This document shows, in pieces, positions 34,916-47,900 of a stretch of DNA of 64,000 nucleotides; position 1 is the first letter of the stretch; every line of letters begins with the position of its first letter. The notes under the pieces were generated by a model. It was not told where the DNA came from and searched no databases. It was given only the letters and a program-made list of their open reading frames with translations. The position numbers and the translations under genes were made by a program. Source of the stretch: Dimorphilus gyrociliatus (taxonomy: Eukaryota > Annelida > Polychaeta > Dinophilidae); NCBI GenBank assembly GCA_904063045.1, contig CAJFCJ010000016.1, positions 558,001 to 622,000 on the forward strand. The letters run 5' to 3'.

Positions 34916-35818
34916 ATGGATGAATATGTACCATTAAATAATACTGAATTTAATATAATATTCTCAATTTGTAGCCTCGTTTTAATAATTCCGATAATAT
35001 TTGGCAATTCATTAGTAATTATTGCTATCAAGAAATTTGAACAATTACAAACTGCTGCTGGAGTGTTTGTTGCATCTTTAGCTGTGGCCGATTTGTTAGT
35101 TGGATCGTTTACAATACCATTTTATATTATTGTTCAATATATGAACGTTTCATCAAATTCTATTTCTCTATGTTCAGCCAGTTTCGCAAGTGTTATCCTA
35201 CCAACTGGCGTTTCTCTAGCAAATCTACTATGCTTAGCAATAGATAGATACATGCTAATACGTGATCCATTCCTATACGAGAGATTTAACACTTCGCGGA
35301 AGTATATTGTAATATCAGTAATAATTTGGATTTACGTTGGACTATTTTCATTTAGTTTGTTAAGTTATTTCAATAGCGCTGCAAAATGGGAAGGTATTTG
35401 TAAATTTAGCGTTATTTATCCAACATCATATCTTATGGCTTTACTAATTAAATTGTCAATTGTATTTGTTATCGTTACATATTGTTATATCAAAATCTTT
35501 CAAATATCTAATCGACAACATCGTCGTATTGCAATAATGGACGTGTCCTGTATGAGTAGCACAACGAAACATAATTTGAAAGCTGCTAAAGTCTTTGCAA
35601 GAATAATTGGCATTTTTTACCTATGCTGGTTGCCTTATTTAGCTTTTACTGGTATAAGAGTATTCATATCTCGTGAAACATCTATATTTAGCATGCTATC
35701 TCAATCAACTTTATTACTAAGTTTTATTAATTCTGGTTTAAACGCTGTCATTTATGGAAGAAATAACAAACAATTTAAGGAAGCTTTTCAGAAAATTTTA
35801 AGATTACATAAAAGGTAA
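34916..35818 (+). CDS. Class A (rhodopsin-like) GPCR, adenosine-receptor-like features
   Basis: A single-exon frame of 300 residues; I start at ATG 34916 because the frame upstream has no in-frame ATG. Seven hydrophobic segments are visible with the class A landmarks: Asn31 (1.50), Asp59 in LAVADLL (2.50), Cys86 and Cys162 for the TM3-ECL2 disulfide, DRY at 110-112, Trp138 (4.50), CWLP at 237-240, and N276-A277-x-x-Y280 in TM7, where the usual NPxxY proline is Ala. Position 3.32 is Val93, not Asp, which argues against a biogenic-amine receptor. Val 3.32 with Thr97 at 3.36 matches adenosine A2A numbering, and KAAKVFARIIGIF before CWLP also recalls adenosine receptors (family knowledge). The Asn 6.55 typical of adenosine binding is Thr245. 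The ligand is therefore uncertain. The C-tail is short. Two N-terminal or extracellular N-glycosylation motifs (NNT, NVS) are present. Confidence 0.85.
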   Translation: MDEYVPLNNTEFNIIFSICSLVLIIPIIFGNSLVIIAIKKFEQLQTAAGVFVASLAVADLLVGSFTIPFYIIVQYMNVSSNSISLCSASFASVILPTGVSLANLLCLAIDRYMLIRDPFLYERFNTSRKYIVISVIIWIYVGLFSFSLLSYFNSAAKWEGICKFSVIYPTSYLMALLIKLSIVFVIVTYCYIKIFQISNRQHRRIAIMDVSCMSSTTKHNLKAAKVFARIIGIFYLCWLPYLAFTGIRVFISRETSIFSMLSQSTLLLSFINSGLNAVIYGRNNKQFKEAFQKILRLHKR

Positions 35819-36815
35819 AGAATGAGAATAGAAGAAGAAAATCAATGATACTCCTCAACTACTTGATTGTTCAATTGTATTTAAGTTCTGTAGTGTATAG
35901 ATTTATTTTTTCATTCTTTCTTTAGTTCTCTTTCCTTCCCCCCTCTTCTTCCCTTCCTTCTTTTAACTTTTTTGTTCGAAAAATTTCTTCCTTAACGACT
36001 ATTATTTATCAAGAAAGTTCGGAAATGAAGAAAGCTTAATGGATATCAATTGCCTACTTTACTTTAATTAATACAAAAAAAATCGATGTTTCTGAATTTC
36101 TCTTTTCACTTATTCTCTTGTTTTATTCCTCTCCCCCTTTTCTCTTTGTAGGATAAACAAATTTGTTTAATTCTATACATTTTAAATATAATGATAGAAA
36201 GTGTAAATAATACTATGGAGAAACCAACCGAAAGTTTAGACTAGATAAACAATTTGAAGTTGATCAATGATTGATAAGAAGAGGGTGATAGGAACAGCGC
36301 ATAAATAGATGTCACTGTCCACCTCTTTCAAATAGGACAATTGATATTCCTTTATTAATTTAAAAAGTGCCATTTATGGAAATTATTCTGTAATAACCCA
36401 TTTACATATGTTATTAGTTAATGACTGGAATCTTAGTTCACCTTAGGCTTTAAAAGGAAACACAGCTGGTCTTTGTAAACCTCGTTATGCCGCCTACGAA
36501 GGTCTAGGCATTTTCATTTCCCATTGGGAAGCTCTCATTTCTGGTGAACCCTTCCCTAGACTTTTCCAAAAACATCAATGTCAATGTACACAAAGACTGT
36601 GTAGCAATACCGTTTGAACTACCCAGGAGAAATCTGACTGGAATGAACTACACGACAGGAAAAATAAGAGTTTTAACAGTTTAATGCAGGAAAGATAGTA
36701 CAAAAGGATAAGAGATAGTTCAGAATAATTCTTTCGAAACCATTGATATATATTCTTTTTTTTATAAGAAAACCTAATTAAGATTAAAGTTTTACTTTAT
36801 TTTTACCAAAGAAAA
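35819..36815. other. Stretch after the GPCR; one structured patch
   Basis: Mostly AT- and CT-rich. The exception is about 36450-36610, which is clearly more GC-rich. It contains nested inverted repeats: GTCTAGG at 36502-36508 pairs with CCTAGAC at 36555-36561, and TTCCC/GGGAA lie inside at 36518-36530. No Pol III A/B box or known RNA is recognised. Confidence 0.5.
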
Positions 36816-37510
36816 ATGACTTGGCGAAAGATAAAGAGCAAGTATAATTGGAGTTTAGGACTAGTAGACGGTCTAAAATATCCTTTTGACAATTTACCGG
36901 CAAAGGAGGAAAGAGAAGTAATCGACTCTACTCTCTTGGAAACAATCACCCATATGGTAATTGATTTCTCTCAGAATGAAAATGTTCTACATAAAAGTCA
37001 TAGTTTTCTTATTTTTCATTTTTATGCTTTTATGTTTTCTATTACAAGTTTCGTCTCCTTTTATCTACATCCGTTCAATCCGTCTCTTTTCCCTTTTTAC
37101 TTCTTTTCATCTCACACTTTATATTGTGCCTTGGAACTATTGAAATATTGTATATAATAATATGTCTAGTTCTCAGTAAATACTGAAACTTTTTTTATAG
37201 CACAGCATCACTTCTCTAATACAACGTTCTCTCTATTGGGACTTTTAAAAGATTTATCAAAATAGAATCTTATTTAACTAAACAAGAAAATTATCGAGCT
37301 CTTAGGCCTACATAAATTTTATATGTAAGACTATGTGACGTCATTAATTAATATTTATATTCTGTCCAGTCATTACGTATTAATTAATGTTTCTTTTGTA
37401 GGGATATTTCTCATGATTTTAAAAGTAAGAGATTATTAGGTTTAACTATTACAGTTGGACTTTTATTTTCTTTTGCTTTTTTTAACCAACCATGGGAAAC
37501 TGTATATTAA
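36816..37510 (+). CDS. Tentative small tail-anchored membrane protein (exons unresolved)
   Basis: Exon 36816-36956 begins with ATG after an A-rich leader and encodes 47 residues with a mixed, non-repetitive composition (WSLGLVDG, YPFDNLPA, then an acidic EEREV), ending at a GTAATT donor. A second coding-looking block, 37402-37510, follows TTTGTAG and encodes about 36 residues: a basic stretch, one hydrophobic segment (LLGLTITVGLLFSFAFF), NQPWE and a TAA stop. A possible middle exon starts at 37201 (after TTTATAG). The phases do not join simply: the last exon needs two nucleotides carried in, while exon 1 ends in phase 0 and the middle exon has no clean donor. A real gene is plausible but the model is incomplete. 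The family is not recognised. Confidence 0.33.
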
Positions 37511-37916
37511 AATCAAAGGCCAAGGTAAAAGAGTAAGGCATATCAATGATTAATATAAATTAATCTTAACCTTTTTAACTGATTATCAACGGTAGAAGGA
37601 ATACCTTCATATGTTTTTTAAAAAAAATCGTTTAAAAACATTCCTGACAGCTACTAAACTATGTCTTCTGACCTTTTAGCTGAGAATTTCTCCCTCCCAA
37701 AACAACCTGACACCTGCTTCTTTAATTAGTTTAATTGAGTATACGTATAGCCGTAGGTATTTTATGGTGAAAACATATGCTAAATCATCTTCCCGTACTT
37801 TTTCTTTAAACTTCTCTCATTAAAAAATAAATGCGTATGAAAATGAAACGAACGAAATATTGGGAAGGGAAGAGGGAAGTAGAGTGAGTGTGTAAGGGAG
37901 AGAGAGAGAAAGATAG

Positions 37917-37964
<48 letters not shown>

Positions 37965-40318
37965 GTACAGTATACAAAATGAAATCTAAAAAGAGATTGT
38001 TATTATATCTCATTATTCTATTCACGACAAACTTATTGAAAATAAAGTATTTTATTCCAACTAATGAGATTAATTAATTATTAATATTTTCTTAATAAAA
38101 TATCCTAAAATTAACAAGTTCTCTACTTTATTCATATAGTATTGATCTAGTGTGGAACGTGATCATTTCGACTTTTATTTCCCTTCAGGAAATAGTAATC
38201 CTGGAAGTTGGGCGATACCTCATGTTCCATATTTTTTTTATATTGGAGTACGTTATCTTAATTTTCTTTAGTAATCCTTGACTATTTTTTTTACCTCGTT
38301 TTACTCTCTTTTCTTATCTTCTTTCCAGTATTTTACAGAATTGTATTGGTTCAGAAAGATTAAATGAGTAAATAGAAAATGTATAGATTGTTCAAAACTA
38401 CTTTCAAAAGTAATTCATTCAAAAATGTGTAAATTAGATTTTTAGATAGATTGATGTATTTAACATTCAGTTAATTATATGCATTTGAAGGCATTTAGTT
38501 GTTCTTTAAATAGTATTTCATAGTTCTAAGGTTATACACTAGTATTTTTTTGAATAAGTACTATTTATTCTACTTTAAATAAACAATCTAAAGCCGCCAG
38601 GAAATTACTTTTGTAAGAGTTGAAGTTACAACCAAACACAAGTCGATTTATAGTTTGAAAAACAGGATCCCTATTTTCCGCTTCCTTTTAAATCTCTGGA
38701 AATTATATTCTTTACGGATTTGGAACTAAAATAACGTCTATTTTTAGAATACTTAAATAAAATCTCTGTTTAATATATTACATTCAGTTTTTTCTGTGTA
38801 ATTAGTATTAACATTTTTTTTATTGATTAATACTCCCTCTATCGGTCTGAATATTTGAAACTCCTTCAAGAAATCGATATAAGTATGTGCAAAACGGGTA
38901 GTTTTATAAAGTTATATGTTTATCTAAGACAGAGAAAACCAATTAATTAATAAAAATATGTAGAATAGTAAAGAGTAATATTAACATTAATAGGTTAAAC
39001 AACGAAATCAATTGTATATAAAGAAAATAGAACATATATGCATACTTCACTCTGTCAATATTTTTCAACTTTTACGCTTTTCTCATTGTCATCTTTTTGC
39101 CTCTTTAAGATAAAAGATATAAAGGGAGTCTTTTGTCAAGTAGTCTCTTAAATGAAAGTAAAAGAAGAAAGGAGTTTTCTTTAGTAATCCTAATGAATTT
39201 CGTTACCTTTATGGTACTATATAAACAAAAAAAATGAGAATTAAGATATGAATATAGGAAGGAAAAATTCCGAATTTCATTCAGGATATGTTAATATTAA
39301 AATATAGAGAAAGAAAGAAAAAACCGTTGAAAGTCTTGTAATCTTTTAAAAAATACCTTTCCTACAATCTCTGACTCTTGAGCATAAGATCAAAGAGCAG
39401 AGCAAATTTGTTATATGACCCGTGCTAAGAGTAGATTTTTATCCATTAATAATCAAGAGTTAACTCATTCCTATTAATAATGTTTTGGCGTCTTTTTTAA
39501 GTTCCTATTTTGTTATTATTATTATTATTATTATTAAGTCTGTGAAATAGAGTATGTATGTATATTCTTCCATTTTTCACTCTATTTATAGGCAGTAAAA
39601 CAGATGTTTTGTACTATAGAAGGAGAAATAATGCAACTTCTGAACATATATATATATATATAAATATATATATATTAAAGACTAAATAATTGTTAAGACC
39701 AATTTACAATGAATTGTTATTTGTAAACTAATGTAAAATATTCGAGAGTACAATAAGAAAAAGAAAGGAAAAAAAACAATTACAAAGAAATCTAAACATC
39801 TGTTAATTTATCAAAAATTAGATAGACGAACATACACCCATACATATATACATAAAAAAATATATATATATATATATAGATGTATATAGTTTAACTTTAC
39901 ATCCGGTTTATTTAACATTTAAATTTTTCTTTCTACTTCAAAAGTTATTTCCTATTTGTAGATAGAATATCTAATAATTAGATAAAATTCCAAAGTGTTT
40001 CTTCCTTTTTTCTTCAGATTTATCTTTTCTCTCTCTCTTTTTAGAAACAGTATTAAAGAAAGAAAGAAAGAAAAAACACACACACACACACGTATATACG
40101 ATTCGTTTAACTTTAACAGACTATAGGAAATACTTTTGACATCTGTTCATTCCCTTTTAGAAATGTGTTTTTTTTTCAGGATGTAACGATATAAAAAAGG
40201 AAGCTGCGTTTTTCTTTCTAGCAGACAGAATATTAATGTTATTCAACGGTTTTTTAACCAAATTAATTCAAGGAAGATAATTCGTTTAGAGAAAAAAAGG
40301 GAAATTTTAATTGAAAAG
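37511..40318. other. 2.8-kb stretch without a recognised gene
   Basis: AT-rich. It contains a (GA)n run at 37919-37962, (TTA)n near 39511-39535, (AT)n near 39646-39675 and 39858-39878, and a short (CA)n near 40077-40091. The open frame at 37780-38025 (minus) is read from the (GA)n run. Confidence 0.6.
40190..40198 (+). promoter_or_regulatory. TATA box of the Cys-rich peptide gene
   Basis: TATAAAAAA lies 129 bp before the ATG at 40319, followed by a more GC-rich patch where transcription would start. Position and sequence fit; there is no further support. Confidence 0.4.
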
Positions 40319-40822
40319 ATGAAGGTTACCTTAGTTTTTATCCTGGCTTTCATTGCTTATTCTGTGGCTGAAAAGTCTGGTAATTATACGAAAAGAATAT
40401 TAATTTTTTTATTAAGATAATTATTAGAGTTTTAACTAACTGAATAATCAATATTCAAAGTATTATTTTTTAACCAGATTGCTTCCCAAACAATCCTTGC
40501 GAAGTTTTGCAGGGAACCTGCTGCGCTTGCGTAGATGAAGGTTGTTTATGCTGTCCAGAAGCCAATGTACGCTTAATTAATTCTGAAATAAAAGCTTTAT
40601 TAAAGAAATGTATTTTTTAAAGATGCAATGCTGTGAGAGTGGAATTTGTTGCGCAAGTGACAAAAAATGTAGTCCTGACGGTTCTTCCTGCGTAGATTCT
40701 CATGAAGTCAGCTTCCAGGATTTTTTTGTAAGTTATAGAATTCTTTCACTATATAAAAATATTCAAAACACTACTTCAAAGCTTATATTTACTATTCTTA
40801 GAGCAAAGATGTTGCCTATTAA
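40319..40822 (+). CDS. Small secreted Cys-rich peptide precursor, four exons
   Basis: Exons 40319-40379, 40478-40566, 40623-40727 and 40802-40822 (stop TAA) join in frame into 91 residues. Residues 1-17 are a clear signal peptide. The mature part has about fifteen cysteines, many as CC pairs (TCCAC, CLCCPE, QCCESGICC), then a short acidic C-terminal tail without Cys. The doublet-rich spacing, with CCP and GICC, recalls granulin/epithelin half-modules, but the repeat is too short for a full granulin. Other possibilities are a defence peptide, a venom-like knottin or an adhesive-gland peptide; sequence alone does not choose. Each exon is tiny, so automated annotation would easily miss the gene. 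Acceptors are CCAG, TTTAAAG and TCTTAG. Confidence 0.7.
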
Positions 40823-41680
40823 AAGGAAATTGATAATAGAAAGAGGGATGAGAAATGTTGGATAAAATCTAAGAATATCCTGAATATATTCTATTAATGT
40901 GTTAATAGAAATACAATTCGTAAAATTGTGGATTCTGTTTTTTATTACCTAAAAAGGCAAACTTGAATTATTTAAAATACAATGATTAAATAATTTATAG
41001 AGAGAAGACTATTTTTGAATATGCCAAATATATATAAATTATAATAAAATACTACTAAATAGTATTCATTTAATCAATTTAAAGAACTAATAAAGTTTTA
41101 TTATAGAACAAATTCTGGTTATTAATTTAATATCAGTATGTGTTTTCTTGTTAATAATTCAGAATATTACTAAAAATATGCCTTACTAAGAATAGAAAGG
41201 TGAAAATGTTCTCTTTATGATTATCATTTAGCTTTTGTATATATTAATATTCATAAATCTAGTTACTTTGTTTTTTGGAGTTTTTCTTTACAATTGTATT
41301 GGGGAAAAAAAAAGAGAAAATGACGTTAATTAGACCGTTTATGTCATTCTTCGTTTTTTCTGATTACAAAATATGCCAATTAGAAGATAAAAGTAACTTT
41401 TAGCTCATTATGACTTTAATATTTACTGTAAATATAACATCATACTTTTTAAAGAGACATCAATAAGTAAATTTTATTGAGTTTTCTTCCAAATTTCTCT
41501 TTCTCTCTCTCTCTCTTCAACCGTGTGTCTGGAACGCTTATAATTAGCAAGAAAAGGTTAGATTTTCGTTCTCCGACAAGTGATTATTACTTATTTCAGT
41601 TAACATCTATATTCTTATCGAATTCTATGATAAAATGATATTTGTTTAATATCTGTGCAAATTTATTTATGTATAATTGA

Positions 41681-41736
<56 letters not shown>

Positions 41737-41937
41737 TGATATCCAACAATTAGGTATTTATATTTAAAAAGTCTCTTTTATAAGAACCAATAGATGTCGC
41801 TTGACTAGTTCGTTGTATTTACAGGACAAAAAACAAAAACAAGAAAAAATATACATTTTGTATGTAGAAGTTCTTTTTTTCTTAAATAAATACTGTATAT
41901 ATTAATGTCTGTATATATTTATATAATGAAAGCAGTC
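40823..41937. other. Intergenic stretch between convergent genes
   Basis: AT-rich spacer between the plus-strand peptide gene and the minus-strand channel-subunit gene. It holds a (CT)n patch near 41498-41516 and a long (AT)n run at 41689-41729. Both 3' untranslated regions probably lie here. Confidence 0.55.
41689..41729. repeat. (AT)n microsatellite
   Basis: Uninterrupted AT dinucleotides just beyond the 3' end of the channel-subunit gene, flanked by further ATATAC repeats. Confidence 0.95.
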
Positions 41938-44900
41938 TCAAACAGGCGTTTCGTATCCCATCATCATCGAGGGGGGTGAATCTAACGAAGACGGTCGTTG
42001 ATTTTGATACTTTAAACGTTGTTTTGAGTCTTTTGATAGTGTTGGATCACTACATCTCAATTCAATATTCGTATTTGGGTTATTTGGAATGTTCAAAGCG
42101 GGCATTGAATTAGATCTATCGTCTAGCATAATTTTAGGTACAGGTTGATGATGAGAACTTTTTAAAGGCGTCTTTGGTTCATCCATATCCAAAGATGTTT
42201 TATTACAAAATTTTATACCTCGCCTATGCATTTCTAAGCGGATAAATAATAGACCACACCCAAAAATCACTAGGGACGGCCAGAGCATGGAATGGATAAC
42301 TTCGGAACGAGTGTGCTTCTTGAATAAAATTACCAAATTACCTTCTCCTTCGTTATAGAAGCATTCGAAAAGAGTTTTCTTCTCCATCTTTGTCCTATAA
42401 GGTACTAATTGCTTCTCAACTTCTACTTTATTCTCATCAAAGGTTGATTTGCACGTTTTGTAAGGACACTTGAAAAGAAATAAAGAGAAACAGTAATAAA
42501 TATAATAGTTTTTATAATATTGCAAATATACATTATATATAAATATGCTGTAACCTTAACTACTGCAATAAAAGAAACTGGAATAACTAGGCCTATAAAA
42601 ATCAAGATGTTCTTTTTCTCTCTTTTTTTTTTATTTAAAAAAAAAAGGAGAATTCTAAACACGTTTTTGTAACTGACCTATTGGCATACGATTCGAAATG
42701 TTCTTATAGTTCAATAAAGGAGACTTGTGAGAACGTTTTCCGATCAACTACTTTACTTTACTGCCGTCTTTTACCATACTGTTATATTATATTACTTTTC
42801 TTTTTAAGCGGAAGAAAGCTCACCTTAAAACCGATTAGGAAAGAGAGCGTGCTTGGAATAACTAAATGCGCTAGGGACTTAGACACTATATATCAATTAT
42901 ACTATATAGTTTTTTAATCATTTTTTTCTTATATTAGATTTTACATTATATACATCAAAACTTTTTCCTTTTTTCCAAAATCCATTACTATTATAATTAC
43001 TATAATCATTCTTCTATTGATTTTATATTATATATACAGTATATATATATATATCATATGTGTTTTATTGTTCTAATTTTATAAATTAATTAGGCCTAAT
43101 TTTTTATTTTTTATTTAACAACTGCTATAAAGAATAATATATAAAAGTTTATCTTTCTCACATTTCTAACAAAGTATATATTGAAGAAAATATGCCAAAA
43201 GCATGAGAAACTTATTTTATTTATATTCATCAGTCAAAAAACTTGAGGAATTTTTGACCTGAGTAGTTTATATATATACTGTATATATATCTAAAATATA
43301 TATTATATAACTATATCTACAACTGTCTGAACATCAAATAACTTTATGTAATAATACTCTACATTTCCATCTAATTATAGAAGGATAAAGCTTAGCTAGA
43401 ACGCTTTCTTTTTCTCTTTCTTTTACTTTTAATAAGGAATAGATTTTACTTTGTTATTGTTGTTGTTCTTTTCTCTATGTTTTACAGTTAGTTGTATAGT
43501 ATAGTGTATACAGTTTATATAATGAGCAAATAGCAATGTTTGTATAAATCATCTTTTCCATTTGAAAAGGATTTAATTATAGAGTATCCATCTTTCGTAT
43601 CAATTTCCTATATTTTATTCACTACAATCTATAGTATAATAATAGAGATAGAAAACTTTGCTCTTTTTTGTCGCGTGTTTTTACTTTGTATATAAAGGAT
43701 ATAGGATATATATGAGATGATGCATAGTGTACAGTCGTACTTTCTGTCTCCCTCTCTCTCTCTCTCTCTCTAAAGACGTATACAGTATATATATATATAT
43801 ATACATATAATGTAGAATGCTCAGATTTTAAAAGTATTGACAAGAAAGGGAAAGAGAAAAAAACGTAATTTGATAAGTAAGAAAGAAAATGTGAAGTGGC
43901 CCTATGAAATAAAGGCCCCTCTTTTGTTATAGAACACTCAATTATTTATTGGTTTTTTTTTCTTCTACTTCCTACTTGGGCAACAAGATTTATAGTCGCG
44001 CAGAATGAAAAATTTCGCAATTATTCGATTCCCTGAAGCGAATATAGACCTAAATTGTGGACTCAAGTGTATTCTATATTATATTTTATTTTTGTCAGGC
44101 GCTTTAGTCCGCGTAGATTATTCAATTTCTGTATTTTTTTATTACGTTATATCTTTTGTCACCTAGAAAAAGAAGGGTAAATTTGTTAAATAACTTTTAT
44201 AAAGCGTAATTTATTGGGTTTACGTTCTTAAGATCAAGAGTTCTCAACAGTGAAATTATGTAAGAACCAATTTATTGTATATGGAAGAATCGTCTGCTAA
44301 ACTAAGCGTTAAACGGATGTTTATAAAGTTATCCGGAAATAATGTTTTAGAATTCCTTTGAAAGCAGATCAAACTGCAAATATGAATGATTTTGTTGTGG
44401 AAAATAAAGCAATTCATTTTCCAGCTCCTTTAAGCTCGCTTCGTTGAAAAGTATAGATAATAATCTTATATTGGTGACGTCACATACAAATAAGCTGTTT
44501 ATATCGGTTGTTGTACAATAAAAATAGAATTACAAGCACTAATGATACAACGTCCTATTATAGACAATAAAGAGAGCATGAAAAAATAGTGAAATTTTCA
44601 CGCAATGTTATTTTCCCTTATGTAGGAATAATATGATAAAAAAATCTCTTTTGTTGCCTTTTTAACGCAAGAAATATCATTTATTCGTTAACATAATTTA
44701 GGCCTAATGAGAAAAGAGTGGCTTCCCTCTCCCCCTCCCCCCCCCTCTTCTCATCTCTCCCCTCTCCGTAGAATTTTTCTATCCAACAGAGTTGTGTTGT
44801 TTACCTTCAAACAGTTGGTGCATCTCTTTTTTTAACTTATTATACAAAAGACTTGTACTCTTTTTTTTCACTACTTATCCAATCTTTTCTCTTATTTGAC

Positions 44901-47900
44901 GTAATTTTATTTAAATTATCTTTAATCTCTCTTTCTCTTCATTTCTTCTCTCCCTACCCACTCGTCCTATCTGTTGTTTTTATCTTTCCCTCTTTTTCTT
45001 AACTGACTTACTATCTTGTTTCCTCTTTTCTTGCATATATTAGTGGCTTGGCTATGGTTTACACAAAAGGGTTTTAGAGGCAGGATATTATTCTTTTATA
45101 GTAATATATTACACAATCTACATCCTATATAGATTTCCAATTTACTGAAAGAAACCTTTAATACTTTTCCTCTTTACCTACTGCCCCTTTTCCATCTATT
45201 CTATAGGAAAATACCCACAATTTCGTGTCAAAATTTTGTTAATAAAAGCTATCAACTAGTCTGGAATACAGTGCAGAAAGAGTTGCATTTTTTCTTATCT
45301 TATTCGTAATGTCTTGTTAATATCATATTATTAGTTTAATAGAGAAAAGTATATTGATAGTCTTCTTTTCTTTTTACATTAGAACTTAAAGGTTCATACT
45401 CGTGTTTATTTTTGTTAAAGATGCCTTTAATCTAGAATAGAAAGGAATAAAGAGAAAAGAATCGTGTTGAAACTGGCTTTCTTTAAAAAAAAAAAAACAA
45501 TCTATAGTTATTCAGCCTATTTAAATCCTTCTATTTCTTAGCTTATTTCTTGTTTTTACATCATTCTGTTTTGTCTTATCATTACTATCTTCTTTTCCTA
45601 TTTTTTTGCACTCGACAACTCTTCAATTTACATTGTCTAAATGACTAAATAAATTAAGCATCAGTTTACAAAAGGCAATAAGGCAAACTGTTAACCAATT
45701 CCCAAGGCGTTAAGCCATTACCCTACTGATTTTTTACCTCGCACGTCTACCGAGGTAACGCTATAAGCTTATATTGCCGTTAGGAATATAGATAATAAAT
45801 TTTGAATAGATATAAAATGGCCATTAAATTTCAAAGTCTATATGCATGAAAAACCTTTTAAACAAACTGTCTGTACTTGTATTTTTAATATATTACAAGA
45901 AGAAATTAGTTGACCTGTTATGATAAAATAAAAGTCTCTTTTTTATCATAGACAAAAGAGGTGTCTAAAAGGAGGAGAGCAACAATAGACTAATTCTCAG
46001 AAGAGTGATTTCATAACTTGCAACCGCTTCCGTCGACCTCCCCAAAGCGCAATTTATAGAAAAAAATCTAGCGAAAAAAACGCGAGATTATTCGATTTCC
46101 GGCTGCAAATACCCCGTAAAGAGACGATTTTATGCGCGACGGCGTAAGGCGGTCAAATTTACGGCCAACCTTTTTATAGTTTGGCGGTAAGAAGGGAAGA
46201 TATAGAATAGAAAAAAATACAAAAACTGTAGAAGACAGATAGATAGGAAGAAAAGAGAGAGAAATAGAAGCGGACAGGAAAGGGTGGGGAAGAAGAGTCA
46301 TGAGAAAGGCGGGCGGGAGGGAGGGGGGGAAAGGGGAGGGAAGATGAAATGAGACTGAGAATTGAAGTAAGAATGCAAAAGAGAGAGAACGATCCATGAC
46401 ATTGCATAGATTTATTATATCTCTATATATAAAGAGGTATTCTATTTATGCAGGATATTCGTATGTATAGTATATAATATATTCTGTACATATTCACCAT
46501 AATGAAAGTATAAAGAGATGGGAATATCTATACTGTGCATGAATTAAATGAACTGATTAATTGCTAAATCTAATATATTCAGAGATTTATATTTGGGGAC
46601 GTAGAAAGGAATAGCGCAAAGAAGAAAGTTTAGACGAAAAAAATTAATTATAGACGGCTTGGTATCGATTTATTGGCGTTGACTTGTATAGGCCTAATCG
46701 AATACAAAAGAATAAATCCAACACTAACCTGATTCTGAACGCCCGCCGCTTCTAGACTATCCGAATAAAGGGTGCCGCTTCTTTCCACCTGATTTTTTGA
46801 ATATTTAACGCCTATCGTATAGCAAGGAAATCTAACATCTTTGCAGGCATTTTTCTCTTTCTCTTGCTCCTTTTTACGATCGCAATAGCTGCAAAAGAAT
46901 AGAATTAAAAATATTATAAAGTTAAATAGTATGAGAATAAAAAGAATAAAGAAATAAAATAAATGAAAGAAAAAGGAATAAGCCAGTTAGGGTCCCGTAA
47001 ACGGCGTTACTCATAAATATTATTGATTGATTCGTCGCCATTTTTATAGTGAAAATTACAGTCGTATAAATATTTATTACAACTTTTTTCGTAAAGATTT
47101 ATAACGAAATTGTATTCTAAATAAAACGGTTGAATATTATCTGTTGTTCTATGCCTTTACATTAAAGGAATATATATATATATACCATATGAATTTAGCC
47201 TATAATTTTATGATAAACTTTTAGGTATAGTTAACTATGTAAAAATATAGATACACAAGATATTAGATGATATTCTAAATTCCATCGTTTTTCCATCATT
47301 TGTAAAACTTATTAAGCGTTTACATCCCATTTTTATTTATAGCTACAAAAAAAGGGTCAAGTTTAGGGACAATAAGGTTCATCGTCTTTAATATTTTTTC
47401 ACTTTTCTTATATAAGTCTTAGGGCGTTTCTTTCAAATTGTATGATAGAAGTTGATTATCAGAGGAAAGGATGAAAAACAACTGGATAGAAACCGGTGTA
47501 AAAGATTAATGACAACTTTCCCATTCGCAGTACATCTAAGTCTCTAGAAAACGCCCAAGGGAATTCAAATTAATAGACAGAAAATAAGGCGTGTGATTTG
47601 TAAACAATTGCCGGGTGTTTATATGTATCTGTTTGTTATTTTCTTAATAGTTTATTGAAAGAAAATTCCAATAGAAAATAATATTAAAAATGATATTATC
47701 TGAAACTTTTAGTCTTTTTTTCCTTCCTTTTTTTAAAACTAGACTATAAAAAAGAAATAAACGAAAATGAACAGAATCAACAAAAAAAAAGGATTTTAGT
47801 CTTTCAAGTTCCTCTTTCCTTTTCTTTATAAGCTCAGAGATGTCACAAAACAGCATTTACTTATACTTTTGACTATAATTTTAAAGAAAGAGATGTATAT

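Noticed and set aside
46068-46407. Two Ser/Pro/Phe-rich minus-strand frames
   Set aside because: Generated by a GA/GGGA-rich intronic tract; the frames overlap each other and have no motif.
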